DNA from: Arsenophonus sp052174535
Lineage (GTDB): Bacteria > Pseudomonadota > Gammaproteobacteria > Enterobacterales > Enterobacteriaceae
DNA: 64,000 nucleotides
NCBI GenBank assembly: GCA_052174535.1
Contig: JBQMRQ010000068.1
Location: 130,675 to 194,674 of the forward strand
Direction: 5' to 3'
Position numbers and translations under genes: made by a program. This document shows, piece after piece, positions 56,445 through 64,000 of this stretch. Within the stretch, counting starts at the first letter, position 1, and every line of letters starts with the position of its first letter. The notes under the pieces were generated by a model, which saw only the letters and a program-made list of their open reading frames with translations, was not told the origin of the DNA and made no database searches.

Positions 56445-56680
56445 TAATATCACCATCATTTTCAGCATTATTTTATTTTTTCCTTTAGTAAAAATAAGTT
56501 GGATATACCAAAACACTTACTAAAAGTAGACGCAGCTTTTACTCTTTGTTGGCTTAAAGAGTAGATCTAATTTTAGATATTATAATTGCCTAACGACGGA
56601 GTCTCATGATCATGATATTTTATACTCAACTATATCCATGAGTACCTCTTATTGCCATAAATAAGGCTATTCAACAAGAG
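56445..56680 (-). mobile_element. 5' end of IS481-like element (family B)
   Basis: Reverse-strand family B start: the complement of the helix-turn-helix region and of the outer end (CAACTATATCCATGAG). It abuts a family C element. No family B sequence is seen on the far side of that element. Confidence 0.6.
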
Positions 56681-57600
56681 TCTCTATAATGATTTATTAA
56701 AAACCAAATACCTTGCAATTAATCGTTAACGTAGATTTCTGCTGTAGATTAATCAGCATGGCAATTAATTTTTTTTGATATCGATTGATATTTTATCTTT
56801 CTTGATACCAAGTTAATTCTATCGTATTCAAATATTGATCACCAATAGTACAAGTTACTAGTACTCCAAAATAACTAAATAAGCTAATATTTTATCTGAT
56901 TCCAGATAAACTGTTTGATTATTACAGTAGTTAAGTGTGCAAAATTAGTTTTTATCTTGGATATAAAACCAGTTTTATATATCATCCAATTTAAATTTTA
57001 ACTGATAATAATCGATTTCTGTCAGTTCGATACTCTAAAAATCAGAAAATCCATGGTGCGGATTCAATTTTTGTCATGTAACATGTTATATTTAAAAATC
57101 GGCTCTAAATTAGAGTTATGTCAAACTTTTATTACCTAAATCTAATTGAATTAGATCGTAAATGCTTAAATTTAATCTAGCATATTGCGATCAATATCAC
57201 AGGAATCTGATAGTAGTTTTAAAAGTTTCCCTTGATCCTGATAGGTAAATTATCATTGCGAAAATAATTGTGCACCATAACCGATCAATTACCAGAATAG
57301 TTAATAACTTTAGGATCAGAAAATGCTAATTAATAGTTTATTATTAATAATATTTAGGCACTACTAAGATTCTGTTGCTATAGTTTTTGTACGTTAATAA
57401 TAGTTATTTAAAGAGCCATAAATAAACAATTCCTTTTTAAGGAAGGATTAAAAAATTTTTTTGCTTTTTGATTAGTTTTCCTTCTAACTATTTAGCTTTT
57501 AATTTGCTATCTAAATGATGTTTTGCTAGTATATTTTTATCATTCTCATAAATTAATGAGTTCACTTTTTTATCATTGACCAGCTAATTGCTTTTACTTG
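56681..57600 (-). pseudogene. unidentified decayed minus-strand gene
   Basis: The minus strand keeps pieces that look like protein: FSDPKVINYSGN near 57320-57285, YGAQLFSQ-like and DQGKLLKLLSDSCDIDRNML near 57250-57180, QTVYLESDKILAYLVILEY near 56930-56860. They run in order over about 500 bp and suggest one lost gene. I do not recognise the family. The part above about 57350 holds nothing readable. Confidence 0.35.
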
Positions 57601-59004
57601 GAGTTATGCTTATTTCTGGTATATGGAGTGTCAGAGATACTGGCGTATCCTAATTATTGATTTTGTGAACAATTTCAATAACAGGGAGATAATATGTCAT
57701 GAAAGTCTAACCTACAGGTATTCTTTACAAAATCAGATATTATTTCTGATCCCTCGTATGTAAACTCATCTATAATGATTGCAGGAAGCTGATAGCACCG
57801 TTGTTGAGGCTGTCCTAAAATCCATTGCTAGGATAACATGCTCAACATCACCTTATATATGAATGTTATCCGTTGTCCGTAACGGCTATCTGCTATAGCG
57901 AACCATATAAAGTGTTATTGACGATTTTGAGATTAAAGTATCTAAAGTTAAGTAATTATAACAACAACAGAATACGCTTCAATAGCTTGTTGCTGCCTTA
58001 TCTGAAACGTGCAAAATCAGCGAAGCGTTTCTACTATGGCTGTATAATTGCGAGATATGAAATATTATTTAATGACGATTTTCACGAAGCTCTCTCTATG
58101 GGCACTTTTCGATAAAAAATACATTATTTCTCTGCCAGCACCATTAAAAAACTGAAATAACAATAACTTCAAGAACAGAGTCAATATGAGGTACATGATT
58201 TTAATAATACGCGTTACATTTCTTCTTAGCTGAAGACATATATCATTCTATTAAGAAGCTGATCGCCTTTACCTGCTGGTTAAAAAGCAGCATGGACTGC
58301 GAATGCATATTAAGGAGTTCATTTCGGTCGAAAATGGTTATTAAGAGTCAAAAGTTGAACTACGCCAAACTTCTGAATGACCACAAGTACGTAACTTAAC
58401 TCTATTTCCTAAGCTTACTAGGAAAGACGATCCTTTGATTTTTATAATGCAATAGCAAAGATATTCCCGAATACTTAGTACTAAACGCCATTAGTTACAC
58501 AAAACAGGTGATGTAATTGGTTTAACTTCACAAAAGCATGCAGAGCATCGAAAGTTGTTAATGCAACTTGCTGAAAGTTTGGCTAACAGAGAACTGTGAT
58601 GTCGCTAATAAACCCTTTGATGTTTTTGTTGGTAAGGTTTTTAGTGTATTTGCAGCGATGAAGAAACTGAAAAGATCGAGAAGAACTAGCATTCTATGTT
58701 TCCTATTAGTGCACTGTAACGTCAATAAGAAAAACGAATCCAATTAAATCTGCTTTTGCGACTACGACAGTGAGGCTATGAAAAGCACAGATGAAGTACT
58801 ATAGTTCAAAAAATAATCATTTTAATGCTTATTTAAGCTTCTTCCGTCTGCTAAGAAATGCTAAAATCGCAGCTGAATGGATTTCATCTTCTGATTCTTT
58901 TAATAATAACATCCAATTTAAGGATAGAAAATAGATTTACTAAGCATTAAAGCGAGGGTAGGAGAGGCTTAGGGGAGGCCCTCTACACCAGATTTTTTAA
59001 TCAT
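57601..59004 (+). mobile_element. dead IS256-like element (family A, copy at 58 kb)
   Basis: Full-length copy with the clearest left end (GAGTTATGCTTATTTCTGG) and a right end near CAGATTTTTTAATCATTC. An 80-codon frame (57873-58115) holds VLLTILRLKYLKLSNYNNNR and SLLPYLKRAKSAKRF, matching the N-terminal half of the transposase. The remainder is broken. Confidence 0.78.
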
Positions 59005-59096
59005 TCAATGATATATTATTTATTTCGTTGTTAAACTACTCATCTTAATTGTGAAATATGCAAGCGACTAAAAACATAAAAAGATTGGAAAATTGT

Positions 59097-59124
59097 TTGA
59101 CTTCTAAGTATGGCAAAGTAATAT
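59097..59124 (+). promoter_or_regulatory. promoter of the tRNA-Ser / tRNA-Arg unit
   Basis: A -35 TTGACT and a -10 TAATAT separated by 16 bp. A GC-rich discriminator (GAGCGCC) follows, the usual sign of a stringently controlled stable-RNA promoter. It lies 54 bp before the tRNA-Ser gene. Confidence 0.8.
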
Positions 59125-59178
59125 GAGAGCGCCATCCAACAGAGAAATAATTTTAAATTATCTCGTTTATATTTTTAT

Positions 59179-59271
59179 GGTAAGGTGGCCGAGAGACTGA
59201 AGGCGCTCCCCTGCTAAGGGAGTATGTGGTTAATAGCTGCATCGAGGGTTTGAATCCCTCCCTCACCGCCA
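59179..59271 (+). tRNA. tRNA-Ser (anticodon GCU)
   Basis: Class II tRNA with a long variable arm, nearly identical to E. coli serV. The anticodon stem-loop is CTCCCCTGCTAAGGGAG with anticodon GCT. CCA is encoded. Two oddities: the acceptor stem has an A-C mismatch at position 4-69 (GGTAAGG against CCTCACC), and the T-loop reads TTTGAAT, with T where nearly all tRNAs have C56. It probably still works, since it is the only AGC/AGU reader in sight, but these are signs of erosion. Confidence 0.95.
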
Positions 59272-59288
59272 TTTTACATTTTAATAGT

Positions 59289-59365
59289 GCATCCATAGCT
59301 CAGCTGGATAGAGTACTCGGCTACGAACCGAGCGGTCGGAGGTTCGAATCCTTCTGGATGCGTCA
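59289..59365 (+). tRNA. tRNA-Arg (anticodon ACG)
   Basis: Almost identical to E. coli argV/argQ: acceptor GCATCCA / TGGATGC, anticodon arm CTCGGCTACGAACCGAG with anticodon ACG (read as ICG after TadA deamination), T-arm GGTTCGAATCC. The 3' end reads G-TCA, so the CCA is no longer encoded and must be completed by tRNA nucleotidyltransferase. It is cotranscribed with the tRNA-Ser 17 bp upstream and ends at a strong terminator. Confidence 0.96.
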
Positions 59366-59371
59366 TATAAT

Positions 59372-59406
59372 AAAACCCTGCCAATTAACGGCAGGGTTTT
59401 TATTTT
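59372..59406 (+). terminator. rho-independent terminator after tRNA-Arg
   Basis: The stem AAAACCCTGCC / GGCAGGGTTTT with a seven-base loop, running into a T-rich tract. It is the strongest terminator in the window and ends the tRNA unit before gshA. Confidence 0.93.
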
Positions 59407-59547
59407 AAAATAAAATATATTTATTAAAAATAATCGATTACTTTAATTATATCTTCTAGATGAACTAGACGGCGACAATTCTGCTTATTTACGCTAAAGT
59501 AACTTTATCTAAAAGAAAAAATAACGAACGGATAAGGAGAGGTTAAT

Positions 59548-61104
59548 TTGATTCCGAATGTATCAAAAGCGCTATCATGGTTAGAGGTGCGCCCTAATAT
59601 ATTACATGGCCTTCATCGAGGCATTGAACGTGAAACACTAAGAATTACGCCAGCAGGCGGATTAGCAAAGACTCAGCATCCTGATAGTTTAGGAAAAGCA
59701 TTAACTCATCCATGGATCACGACTGATTTTGCTGAAGCTTTATTGGAATTCATTACTCCAGTTGATAACAATATTTGGCACGTTTTAGCATTTTTAAGAG
59801 ACTTACACCGTTATACAGTACGTCATCTTGATAATGAATTAATATGGCCATTAAGTATGCCTTGTTTTATAGAGCACCAAGATAACATTAAACTAGCTCA
59901 ATATGGTATTTCTAATATTGGTCGTTTTAAAACTTTATATCGAGAAGGATTAAAGAATCGTTATGGGGCATTAATGCAAACAATCGCAGGCATCCATTAT
60001 AATTTTTCTTTACCAATAGAATTCTGGCAAGCCTTGTTTTCTGTTAAGGATGCCAAAAGTGGCAAGGATAAAATTTCTGCTGGCTACTTTCGACTTATTC
60101 GTAATTATTACCGCTTTGGTTGGCTTATCCCCTATTTATTTGCCGCGTCTCCTGCAATTTGTGGTTCTTTTTTACACGGAAATGTTAAGCACCTTCCTTT
60201 TGAGAAGACAGTTAAAGGAACCTATTATTTACCTTATGCAACATCACTACGAATGAGTGATTTTGGATATACCAACAAATCTCAAAGTGATCTAAAAATC
60301 ACCTTTAATGATCTAACGACTTATGTTGCTGGCCTTAAGCAAGCGATAAAACAACCTTCAGCAGAGTTTACAAAATTAGGTATATATAATAAAGATGGCA
60401 AACATTTACAACTGAATACCAATATTTTGCAAATTGAAAATGAGTTATATGCCCCAATTCGACCTAAACGAGTTCTTATTGGTAATGAGTCGCCATCTGA
60501 TACGCTATTAAAAAAAGGAATTGAATATATTGAAATTAGAGCTTTAGATGTTAATCCATTTACTGCCATTGGCATTGATGAAGTTCAGATCCATTTTCTT
60601 GATCTCTTTTTAATCTGGTGTGTATTAGCAGATGCACCTGTAATGGATGAAAGAGAATTAAATTGTTGTCGCATGAATTGGAATCGAGTGATCCTTGAAG
60701 GTCGTAAACCTAGACAAATAATTGGTGTTGGTTGCAGTGAATCAATGAGACCCTTAAAAGAAGTAGGGCAGATATTATTTGATGATTTAATCAGAGTTGC
60801 TAATGTATTAGATGTTAGTGGCAATACGCGATATCGTGAAATTTGCTCTCAATTGATATTAATGCTTGAAAATCCAGAGCTTACTTATTCTGGCCAAATA
60901 TTATCACCAATGATTGAACAGAGTATTAGTCAATATGGTTTACAGTTGGCTAAAATCTATTATCAACAATTAAGCAATGAACCTTATGAAGTGATAACAG
61001 AAACTGATTTCACTAATGCTCGTCACACCTCGGTTAGCAACCAGTTAGCAATTGAACGAGTAGATAAAATAAGTTTTGAGCACTACTTAAAGATGCATAC
61101 ATGA
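59548..61104 (+). CDS. gshA: glutamate-cysteine ligase
   Basis: First and rate-limiting step of glutathione synthesis: joins glutamate and cysteine through the gamma-carboxyl group, using ATP. The 518-residue product equals the E. coli length and aligns throughout: RGIERETLRI (metal/ATP-site glutamates), HPWITTDFAEALLEFITPV, MPCFIEHQDNIKLAQYG, IAGIHYNFSLP, GYFRLIRNYYRFGW, LQIENELYAPIRPKR, and GIEYIEIRALDVNPF. The start is TTG, as in E. coli gshA, preceded by a strong AAGGAGAGG. It follows the tRNA-Ser/tRNA-Arg unit as in E. coli (serV-argVYZQ-gshA), with yqaA/yqaB lost. luxS, the usual next gene, is replaced by a dead IS. With gshB at 40.7 kb it would complete the pathway. Confidence 0.98.
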   Translation: MIPNVSKALSWLEVRPNILHGLHRGIERETLRITPAGGLAKTQHPDSLGKALTHPWITTDFAEALLEFITPVDNNIWHVLAFLRDLHRYTVRHLDNELIWPLSMPCFIEHQDNIKLAQYGISNIGRFKTLYREGLKNRYGALMQTIAGIHYNFSLPIEFWQALFSVKDAKSGKDKISAGYFRLIRNYYRFGWLIPYLFAASPAICGSFLHGNVKHLPFEKTVKGTYYLPYATSLRMSDFGYTNKSQSDLKITFNDLTTYVAGLKQAIKQPSAEFTKLGIYNKDGKHLQLNTNILQIENELYAPIRPKRVLIGNESPSDTLLKKGIEYIEIRALDVNPFTAIGIDEVQIHFLDLFLIWCVLADAPVMDERELNCCRMNWNRVILEGRKPRQIIGVGCSESMRPLKEVGQILFDDLIRVANVLDVSGNTRYREICSQLILMLENPELTYSGQILSPMIEQSISQYGLQLAKIYYQQLSNEPYEVITETDFTNARHTSVSNQLAIERVDKISFEHYLKMHT

Positions 61105-61131
61105 TAAGAACAAAAGAAAATGACTACTTAA

Positions 61132-62526
61132 GAGTTATTAATAAATTTAGTATAATAACGGTCAAGCCACATTCCCATTTTAATGCTTTATAAATCTGCT
61201 CTCTATCTTTAAATTAAATATTGTTTAGCACCAAGGTCAGCAGGTAAATTTTTCCTTAAGCAGATTCTAGCTTTTCTAAGTAGACGGAATCAGCTTCAAG
61301 ACCATTGAAAAGTTGTTTTATTAAGCCAGAGTTCTTCGAGTACATTAACTTCGTAGCCTTATTCTCAATAAAAACTAATTGAATCAGATTTATCATTCTT
61401 ATAATGTCCACTGCACTGATAAGAAATCATAGAATGCCAGGCATTCTTCTCAATCTTTCTTCAATTTCTTCATAGATTCAGAATACGCTAAAACCTTGTC
61501 AACAAAACCATCAAGGGATTAATTAGTGGAATTACGCTCTTTTGTTAGTCATGATCTCTCGCAGATCACCTTAACTTTCGATGCTGAATGCCTTTTGGAG
61601 TGAAGCTAGCTCATTAGCTATTTTGTGTAACTAATGCCGTTGGTAATACGTATACAGGAATATTTTTTCTATTAAATTTCAAAAACTAATGCATCTCGCC
61701 CATAGCAAGCATAGCCTGAGAGATACGGTTAAGGCCCGTGCTTCCGGACCATTAAGAAGTTTGACCTAATGCAGATTCTAACTCTCGATAAGTATCTTCG
61801 GGAATAACAAGCTCCTTTTACATTCATGCGCAGTCCCCCGACGCTTTAACTAACAGGTAAAGGCGATCAGCTTACCTGACAGAATGACTTATGCCTTCAC
61901 AGCTAAGAAATAAACGTATGGCATATCTCTTAAATTATCTAGTTACCGATCCTTCTACTCTTCAAGGCATCGGTGTTTCAGTCTATTGATTGGGTTTTCT
62001 ACTAGAGAAACTCTCTACTTCTATCGGAAATTGTTCACAGAAATTTATAAAAATTATCAGTAGATATCAGTAAAACAACTATGCTATAACTCTTCATCGC
62101 TTTTCACGCTCCAGATAAGGCAATATCAATGAGTTCTTGAAATATATTCCGTTGTCATTCTAATTCCCTACTCCTAATCTTAGTCACTTCAATCTCAACT
62201 TTCCATATAGAAGTCCATATGATTTGCTGTAATAAATAACCATTGCGGTCGATGGCCCGCCTTATCTACAGGTAAGGCAGCGGGCTTGAGCATGTTATTG
62301 CAACATATATTTGAAATCTATCTCAATAACGGTATCTATCAGATCTCTACTTAGTAGTAGAGATGAGTTCATGCATGAGATCAAAGTAATGTCTGGTTTC
62401 GTGAATTAACCTGTAGGGTATATTTTCATGGTATATCATCTTTCTGTTATTGAAATTAACCATAAAATTAATCAATAGGATACGCTATCATCTCTAGAAA
62501 TTCCATATACCAGATATGAGGATAAT
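61132..62526 (-). mobile_element. dead full-length IS256-like element (family A), reverse
   Basis: Reverse copy starting 28 bp after the gshA stop (GAGTTATTAATAAATTTAG) and ending near CCATATACCAGATATGAGG. Transposase blocks can be followed in order on the minus strand but with many stops. Confidence 0.75.
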
Positions 62527-62705
62527 TAAAATAACCCTTTTAATGGTATTTAATCTGCGCTTCCACCTGCTTAAAAAGCAGGTATCGGCTAAGAAGATTT
62601 AACCCGCTGACTTTGATGGTAACAACATACAATTTAAGGATGAATAAGAGATTACATACATTCGGGATATATCTCGATTATTATACACTAGATTTTATAA
62701 TAAGT
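62527..62705 (+). mobile_element. 3' end fragment of an IS256-like element (family A), forward
   Basis: Matches the last 180 bp of family A copies in forward orientation (AACCCTTTTAATGGTATTTA through ATTTAAGGATGAATAAG and CACTAGATTTTATAATAAG). It abuts the reverse full-length copy directly, so the latter probably inserted into it. Confidence 0.65.
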
Positions 62706-62975
62706 CTATAACTTCCTTTCACTAAAAAATAATAGAAAAAATAAAATTAATGTTCTAAAAATAGAAATATCAGAGTTAACAACTATTTTATTATATTTTA
62801 ACAAAAAACTAGAAAACTAAAATTACTTATTACACTTTTTTAATAAGTTTAAAACTATATTAAAACTTTATCTCTAATAAATTTAGACTTATAAAAAATT
62901 AAAACCTACCTAATAAGTAGGTATTATTAAATAAACAGAAATAAAATAATTAGAATAAGATTATGGCTAATAAAT

Positions 62976-63052
62976 TGGTCGGCGAGAGAGGATTCGAACC
63001 TCCGACCCACTGGTCCCAAACCAGTTGCGCTACCAGACTGCGCTACTCGCCG
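62976..63052 (-). tRNA. tRNA-Pro (anticodon UGG)
   Basis: Nearly identical to E. coli proM: acceptor CGGCGAG / CTCGCCG, anticodon arm CTGGTTTGGGACCAG with anticodon TGG, T-arm GGTTCGAATCC, CCA encoded. It reads all CCN proline codons by wobble, so one gene can suffice. In E. coli proM follows argX-hisR-leuT; here it stands alone. Confidence 0.97.
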
Positions 63053-63064
63053 AAAACGATATGT

Positions 63065-63093
63065 ATATTACTGCGACATGATAAAGTCGTCAA
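63065..63093 (-). promoter_or_regulatory. promoter of tRNA-Pro
   Basis: On the minus strand: -35 TTGACG, a 17-bp spacer and -10 TAATAT, ending 12 bp before the tRNA. A near-consensus sigma-70 promoter that gives this tRNA, alone in its region, its own transcription. Confidence 0.85.
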
Positions 63094-63424
63094 TAATTTT
63101 TAGATAAAACTTACTATTGCGATAATAAAAAGCAACAGTTTGCTTTCTAATTAGAAAGCAAATAAAATAAAACTTATTCTTAATATATAAGAAAACATTT
63201 GATTATGATTTTTATCAATGAATATTATTAATAATATAAATCTTATTATAAAATATAAAGTTTTAAACAATTAATTATATTTTAAAAAATTAATAAAATT
63301 TTATAGATAATAAATTATTTTTTTATAAAAATAACCTATTAGTTTTAATAAATAAAAAGTTATATCTAATTACTAATAATGATGATAATATCATTTTCTG
63401 GTAACAGATTTGCATCTAAATCAT
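63094..63424. other. AT-rich spacer
   Basis: About 330 bp, almost all A and T, with nothing recognised. Confidence 0.35.
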
Positions 63425-64000
63425 GAGTTATTAATTAATCTGGGGTATATGGACAATTAGGCTCCTCGGCTCCATCACTCTAATGCTTTGTAAATCCGCT
63501 TTCCATCCTTAAATTAGATCTTGTTTAGCACCAGGGTTAAGCAGATCAAAAGCCTTTTAACTGCTTTACAGCTGCTATCTGAGCAAACAGGAGTAACTTA
63601 AATAGCATTTGAAAGGGTTCTTTTCTTGAGAGCTGCAGTTGTTTTCCATCTCGACTTCGTGTAGCCTAATGTCATAAAACCCGATTTAATTGGATTCCTC
63701 ATTCTTATTGACGCCCAGTTTTCGCTGACTAGAAGCATAGAATGCCAGCTATTCTTCTCGATCGTTCTATAACTTCTTCATGGTTGCAGGATGGGTACCT
63801 TTTATAAAAACCTTACTAACAAAATATCAAGGGCTTTATTATACTACCGCGGTTCTCTGGTAGTATTTACTCCCCCAGACATCTAAACCTTAACTTTCGA
63901 TTATATATCTTTGGAGGAGTGAAAGTAGCACCATGAGCTGTTTATGTACTCCATAGCGTTTGCTGTTACGTACCCTAATATCTTATCATTGTGCATTATA
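63425..64000 (-). mobile_element. IS256-like element (family A), continues past the window
   Basis: Reverse copy entered from its 3' end (GAGTTATTAATTAATCTGG), which gives the clearest right terminal repeat and confirms inverted ends with the copy at 57601. It is broken by stops. The 5' part lies beyond the window edge. Confidence 0.75.

Noticed and set aside
60321..60824. Two minus-strand open frames of 84 and 79 codons
   Set aside because: Shadows of gshA, which is clearly coding on the plus strand.

Overview
The window looks like a piece of a host-restricted, insect-type endosymbiont chromosome from the Enterobacterales. It is very AT-rich. Only ten protein genes look alive, or nearly so, in 64 kb: tpiA, ahpC, def, pntB, pntA, arcD/ydgI, gshB (one frameshift), gmhB, fpr and gshA. 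Three tRNAs also look usable (Ser-GCU, Arg-ACG, Pro-UGG). Everything else is decayed DNA: recognisable wrecks of enterobacterial genes, a dead rRNA operon, a decayed Mu-like prophage remnant, and many copies of mutated insertion sequences. The intact proteins align along their whole length with the E. coli/Serratia type. The low coding density, single-gene islands and massive IS decay resemble intermediate-stage symbionts such as Serratia symbiotica of Cinara aphids, Sodalis-like or Arsenophonus-like bacteria. The genus is an inference and cannot be settled from this sequence by eye.

Layout. 1-6.7 kb: decayed phage-like DNA with a MuB-like ATPase remnant. 6.7-11 kb: a partial IS256-like copy, a yiiQ wreck, intact tpiA, then a full-length dead IS256-like copy. 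11-16.6 kb: an IS481-like element carrying a nested second IS, the ahpF wreck that this compound element truncates, then intact ahpC with its terminator. 16.6-22.7 kb: more IS debris, an fnr pseudogene, intact def and a divergent dprA wreck. 22.7-28.4 kb: nested IS256-like copies and an unidentified repeat (D1). 28.4-37 kb: pntB-pntA, IS debris, then arcD/ydgI, which keeps the E. coli order pntBA-(ydgH)-ydgI. 37-45.8 kb: nested IS, an rsmE pseudogene followed by gshB, then IS and the second copy of repeat D. 45.9-50.75 kb: dead 23S - tRNA-Glu - 16S on the minus strand, downstream of gmhB as at E. coli rrnH. 52-55.3 kb: gmhB, an IS256-like copy, fpr. 55.4-64 kb: IS copies around a living tRNA-Ser - tRNA-Arg - gshA unit (same order as E. 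coli serV-argV-gshA), and a tRNA-Pro with a strong promoter.

Together the surviving genes form a redox set. PntAB makes NADPH, Fpr moves electrons between NADPH and flavodoxin/ferredoxin, GshA and GshB make glutathione, and AhpC removes peroxides. The AhpC partner AhpF and the oxygen regulator FNR are broken here. TpiA (glycolysis), GmhB (LPS heptose), Def (protein maturation) and ArcD (basic amino-acid exchange) complete the list. I see no CRISPR array, defence island, secretion system or biosynthetic cluster. The most interesting signals are gshB with its homopolymer frameshift, and the repeated pattern in which one IS sits at one site, in both orientations, inside another IS.
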